64,000 nucleotides of DNA, taken from Exiguobacterium sp. s122 (GTDB taxonomy: Bacteria > Bacillota > Bacilli > Exiguobacteriales > Exiguobacteriaceae). A program made the translations under genes and the position numbers. The stretch lies in assembly GCF_018618475.1 (NCBI RefSeq), contig NZ_JACSMD010000005.1, positions 18,227 through 82,226 of the forward strand, read 5' to 3'. Position 1 is the first letter of the stretch. Each line of letters starts with the position of its first letter. Below the pieces are notes generated by a model, which was not told the origin of the DNA, did not search any database, and saw nothing but the letters and a program-made list of their open reading frames with translations. Of the stretch, positions 61,264 through 64,000 are shown one piece after another.

Positions 61264-61692
61264 ATGAATGACATTCAACAAATGATTACACTTCGAAAAT
61301 ACGGTTTCACTATATTGATTGTTTATTTAACCTTCTTTCTATTGGCGCTTTTCTTCGAACGAATGTTGCTTATTCCGTTAACCTTGCTTCTCACGTTCCT
61401 TCTCCTCGTCATGGGGAATAAAGAATATCGCATCATGCGTCGCCTTACGGTACATGCTCGTGCAATCAAGTGGCTTCGCATCCAGTATGTGACGACATGG
61501 TTAGAGGCATTGTTATTGTCGATTGTTATGACGACACTCGTATTTGACTACACGATCGGATTTATAACTGGGATGATATTTGCTGTAATACAATCAACGA
61601 ACTCGATTCGTTCTCGGTTCATTACGAATAAATTGAAAGCAGTAGAACCAAATTTACCAACCTTTGACCAACTGATTGAAAGGATGAGTTAA
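61264..61692 (+). CDS. Expanded-family small membrane protein (member j)
   Basis: 142 residues from the ATG at 61264 after AGGAGGAGG. Four helices, with a charged stretch NKEYRIMRRLTVHARAIKWL between pairs and an end NKLKAVEPNLPTFDQLI that corresponds to the ID-P-E-x-PT motif of other members. Somewhat diverged. First of three in tandem. Confidence 0.72.
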   Translation: MNDIQQMITLRKYGFTILIVYLTFFLLALFFERMLLIPLTLLLTFLLLVMGNKEYRIMRRLTVHARAIKWLRIQYVTTWLEALLLSIVMTTLVFDYTIGFITGMIFAVIQSTNSIRSRFITNKLKAVEPNLPTFDQLIERMS

Positions 61693-62187
61693 ATGGAATT
61701 ATCCACGCATTCAAAACGACAAATCGATACTCTGTTACGCTTTCAGACGTTTACTAGTTGGACGGTCGGCATCATCCTGGTGACGGCCATCGTCGCTATA
61801 TTTACTATCGCTTCTTATGCAGACCTTTCGGATCGTGCAATCATGGCAACAATTTTTGGCTTTTATTTTTTGTTAATAGGCATCGAGGTTGCCAAGTTTA
61901 ACTTATGGCTAAAGTTTGTGAAGAACAAAAAAGCCCGCATGTTATTATCGCTACGCTATACGGCGATGTTCATCGGATATGCCGCTATCGGTTACTTCGG
62001 GTACGTCGTCTTCAATCAGACGCCGCAACCGCAATCGTTCCAAGCGTTCCTGTTATCGCAAGCCTTTTTCTGGGGCGCCTCGTTCATCGGCAAATGGCTT
62101 GATCGTATCATCCAAACGCATGACGATCGTTATTTGACGGACAAGGACTTGAAGTTGATTCGGGAAGCGCGTGAATATAATGAATAA
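61693..62187 (+). CDS. Expanded-family small membrane protein (member k)
   Basis: 164 residues, start abutting the stop of member j. MELSTHSKRQIDTLLRFQTF, helix pair, KNKKARMLLSLRYTAMFIGY, second pair, DRIIQTHDDRYLTDKDLKLI. The end motif is diverged (DDRYLT). Overlaps member l. Confidence 0.72.
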   Translation: MELSTHSKRQIDTLLRFQTFTSWTVGIILVTAIVAIFTIASYADLSDRAIMATIFGFYFLLIGIEVAKFNLWLKFVKNKKARMLLSLRYTAMFIGYAAIGYFGYVVFNQTPQPQSFQAFLLSQAFFWGASFIGKWLDRIIQTHDDRYLTDKDLKLIREAREYNE

Positions 62188-62650
62188 GCGGAGCCAAATG
62201 CGTGAACTCATGGCATTCGACGGGGCGAAAAAAACGTCCGTCGTTCTCTTAGCTTTTATCGGGTTCATGATTTTGTTTTTCTTAGTCGAATATGAATGGC
62301 TCTCTGCAATTTCAGTCTTCTTGATTGGTGCGGTAGCAAGCCTACCAGATTTCTATAAATCATGGCGACGTGAAACGATTAAAAAGAAGTACTTAGTCTC
62401 TCGCGAGGCCAAGCGTCTCATCCACTTCGGTTCGATGAGCGGATTACTGACGTATCCCTTCGTGTTACTTTGGGTCTACGCTGTTTTGACCGATTTGATT
62501 TCTATGCAGACATTCTTCTTGATTGGCGTCTTGTCTTTTGCCGTTACAATCCTAGTAGACAAGTGGTATGAACGCCACATGATTCGTCTCGATGACAACT
62601 ACGTCTCCGAAGCGGAATTGAATGAAGAACGAAAATGGGGGAGCGCTTGA
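62180..62650 (+). CDS. Expanded-family small membrane protein (member l)
   Basis: 156 residues from the ATG at 62180, inside the end of member k; an ATG at 62198 with GGAG is an alternative. Helix pair, then KKKYLVSREAKRLIHFGS, second pair, RHMIRLDDNYVSEAELNEE. Terminator follows directly. Confidence 0.72.
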   Translation: MNKRSQMRELMAFDGAKKTSVVLLAFIGFMILFFLVEYEWLSAISVFLIGAVASLPDFYKSWRRETIKKKYLVSREAKRLIHFGSMSGLLTYPFVLLWVYAVLTDLISMQTFFLIGVLSFAVTILVDKWYERHMIRLDDNYVSEAELNEERKWGSA

Positions 62651-62666
62651 GCGCTACCCCATTTTA
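62632..62666. terminator. Bidirectional terminator
   Basis: AAAATGGGG-AGCGC / GCGCT-CCCCATTTT with TTGA loop, between convergent genes; contains the stop of member l. Confidence 0.88.
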
Positions 62667-62999
62667 TTTGAACGTTCGAATAATGAAAAACAAACAGGCG
62701 AGAAACGGTAGCAAGAACAAGGCGCCAAGCCACTCGCCTTGACCAAAGACGAGCCATGCGAATAGTTGGAACGATAAAATTCCGGCGGCAACGAGACTTG
62801 CGAAGCGAAGTGCCCTCGGGCGACTTGACGGTTCGCGCCACCAGTCCTTAAAAAATGGGAAGCTCGTCACAAGTGCCAAACCGAGGAAAAAGGCGGCGGG
62901 GAACACGAGTAAATCCCCGAGCCCATCGTTCCCTTGAACTTGCAACCATTTCGAGAGCGTCGATAAGATAATGCCGATGACGAGAAAGCCGATGTTCAT
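62664..62999 (-). CDS. Small membrane protein, 111 residues
   Basis: MNIGFLVIGIILSTLSKWLQ, then three more helices (FPAAFFLGLALVTSFPFF, LVAAGILSFQLFAWLVFG, LFLLPFLACLFFII). Ribosome binding site GAGGAACGG. The WWREP loop between helices is polar. Family unknown. Confidence 0.72.
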   Translation of the reverse strand: MNIGFLVIGIILSTLSKWLQVQGNDGLGDLLVFPAAFFLGLALVTSFPFFKDWWREPSSRPRALRFASLVAAGILSFQLFAWLVFGQGEWLGALFLLPFLACLFFIIRTFK

Positions 63000-63205
63000 A
63001 GCCGTTCCTCCGTTTCCTCACGAGTTTCTTCTATCATGACGGAACCGAACGGATGGAACAAGTCATGAAACAAAAGGCTTTTTTATAAGAGTGGTGACGA
63101 TTGCATGAACGCCGAAAAAGTAGATGAATGCAATGTGATAAAAATCCTATCCGACTTTTCATAGAACCGTTAGCATGAAAGGGTATCTGGAGAAACGGCT
63201 AGATA

Positions 63206-63352
63206 TGATCGAGAAGCGCCAGAACTCTGCGGAGTTGACGAGGACGAAGGTGATCGAGATTTCGGCGGATGCCTTCTAGTCGCCTGTCACGACTAAGAGT
63301 GTTCCAGTAAAGCGTTCGGGTGACCGGACGGACAAAGTGGGGCACATTGACA
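63206..63352 (+). ncRNA. glmS ribozyme/riboswitch
   Basis: The conserved core is present in order: AGCGCCAGAACT at 63215-63226, GGAGTTGACGAGG, then TTTCGGCGGATGCC, a variable P3 arm, a GC-rich P4-type hairpin (CGTTCGGGTGACCGGACG) and AAAGTGGGGCAC at the end. The cleavage site should be just before G63216. Glucosamine-6-phosphate acts as cofactor for self-cleavage, which lowers glmS expression. It lies 60 bases before glmS. Confidence 0.93.
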
Positions 63353-63411
63353 GCTCTTTGAAAAAGCCCGTTTCCTTTTTCGAGAAATCGAATATAGAGG
63401 AGAACTGTTTA

Positions 63412-64000
63412 TGTGTGGAATTGTAGGAATGATTGGTCAAGTCGATACGAAAGAGATTTTGTTGAAAGGGCTCGAAAAACTCGAGTATCGAGGCTATGAT
63501 TCAGCTGGAATCGCACTCGTCGGAGAAAACGTGAGCGTGTTCAAAGAAGTCGGTCGTATTGCCGCGCTACGTGATATCGTCCCGTTCGAAGCGGAAGGGA
63601 CGGTTGGAATCGGCCACACACGTTGGGCGACACACGGGGTGCCGAGCGTCCCGAACGCCCACCCGCACCAGAGCACGACAGCCCGCTTCACGCTCGTCCA
63701 TAACGGCGTCATCGAGAACGACGAGCAGCTCAAGGCGACGCTCGACGCCCCGTTCAAGTCGGAGACGGACACGGAGGTCATCGTCCAGCTCATGGAGAAG
63801 AACTTCGTCGAACTCGGCGACGTCGAGGCGGCGTTCCGCAAGACGTTGTCGGAGCTCCACGGCTCGTACGCGATCGCGATGATCGACTCGGAGGACCGTG
63901 AGCGCCTCTATATCGGCAAGAACAAGTCGCCGCTCCTCGTCGGGCTCGGCGACGGCACGTTCAACGTCGTGGCGTCTGACGCGATGGCGATGCTCCAGGT
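63412..64000 (+). CDS. glmS: Glutamine-fructose-6-phosphate aminotransferase, N-terminal part
   Basis: Cut by the window end; 196 residues visible of about 600. [20 protein letters not shown] gives Cys2, the glutaminase nucleophile. [32 protein letters not shown] and HNGVIEND follow. It makes glucosamine-6-phosphate for the cell wall. ATG at 63412 after AGAGGAG. Feedback by the upstream ribozyme. From about 63600 the third-position GC is much higher than in the first part; other highly biased genes here, such as groEL, show a milder version. Confidence 0.97.

Noticed and set aside
61161..61281. N-terminal 40 codons of the open frame leading into the PTS remnant
   Set aside because: No PTS similarity; it is the reverse complement of the promoter and start region of the plus-strand gene at 61264.

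Overview
The window looks like a chromosomal segment of a low-to-moderate GC member of the Bacilli, most likely Exiguobacterium or a close relative. Reasons: strong AGGAGG-type ribosome binding sites, SigA promoters, a perfect CIRCE element before groES-groEL, ydiK/ydiL-type genes beside groESL as in Bacillus, a glmS ribozyme before glmS, a C30-carotenoid-type desaturase, and a shared-ATPase style sugar ABC operon. The genus call is inference from protein resemblance; no search was run.

Layout. 1-5.3 kb: end of a Na+/H+ antiporter, then a Fur-controlled siderophore uptake locus (binding lipoprotein diverging from two permeases and an ATPase) and a gene split by one in-frame stop. 5.3-13 kb: reductase, TM2 protein, an unassigned structured RNA, an Ntn-hydrolase, an MFS exporter diverging from an SgrR-type regulator and flanked by paralogous small membrane proteins, and ydiK/ydiL-like genes. 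13.1-15.2 kb: CIRCE-groES-groEL. 15.3-18.2 kb: a strikingly AT-rich three-gene cassette (PD-(D/E)XK-like protein with inserted winged helix, Hanks-type kinase, unknown 400-residue protein). It is followed by a truncated copy of an ABC permease 3' end whose intact version lies 2.6 kb away. 18.5-25.9 kb: VanZ-like protein, YdeI-like protein, ABC exporter with a degenerate-ABC/LytTR regulator, then a GIY-YIG/DUF2075 protein paired with a MazG-like protein and a broken DUF4279-like gene.

26-40 kb is accessory-rich. It holds isochorismatase-like and Lrp-like genes and many small membrane proteins, including a family of twelve paralogues in the window (one at 27.7 kb, six in tandem at 32.7-35.6 kb, two at 38.5-39.5 kb, three at 61.3-62.7 kb). 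A second family of three lies on the minus strand at 29.6-30.5 kb. An operon of DUF606-type DMT transporters encloses a Crp/Fnr regulator. 40-52.4 kb: two ABC-2 type exporters, a carotenoid desaturase/oxygenase, DedA-like protein, methyltransferase, two-component system, glucosaminidase, and a DHA2 exporter diverging from its TetR regulator over a 27-bp operator.

52.5-64 kb: an AT-rich repeat protein, then a LacI-regulated beta-glucoside operon (binding lipoprotein, two permeases, GH1 beta-glucosidase) with two LacI-type operators plus a cre-like site. A degenerate cellobiose-type PTS IIC remnant lies 1 kb downstream. The window ends with three more members of the twelve-member family, the glmS ribozyme and the 5' part of glmS.

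The most promising candidate for an undescribed system is the 15.4-18.1 kb nuclease-kinase cassette. The expanded small-membrane-protein family is second.
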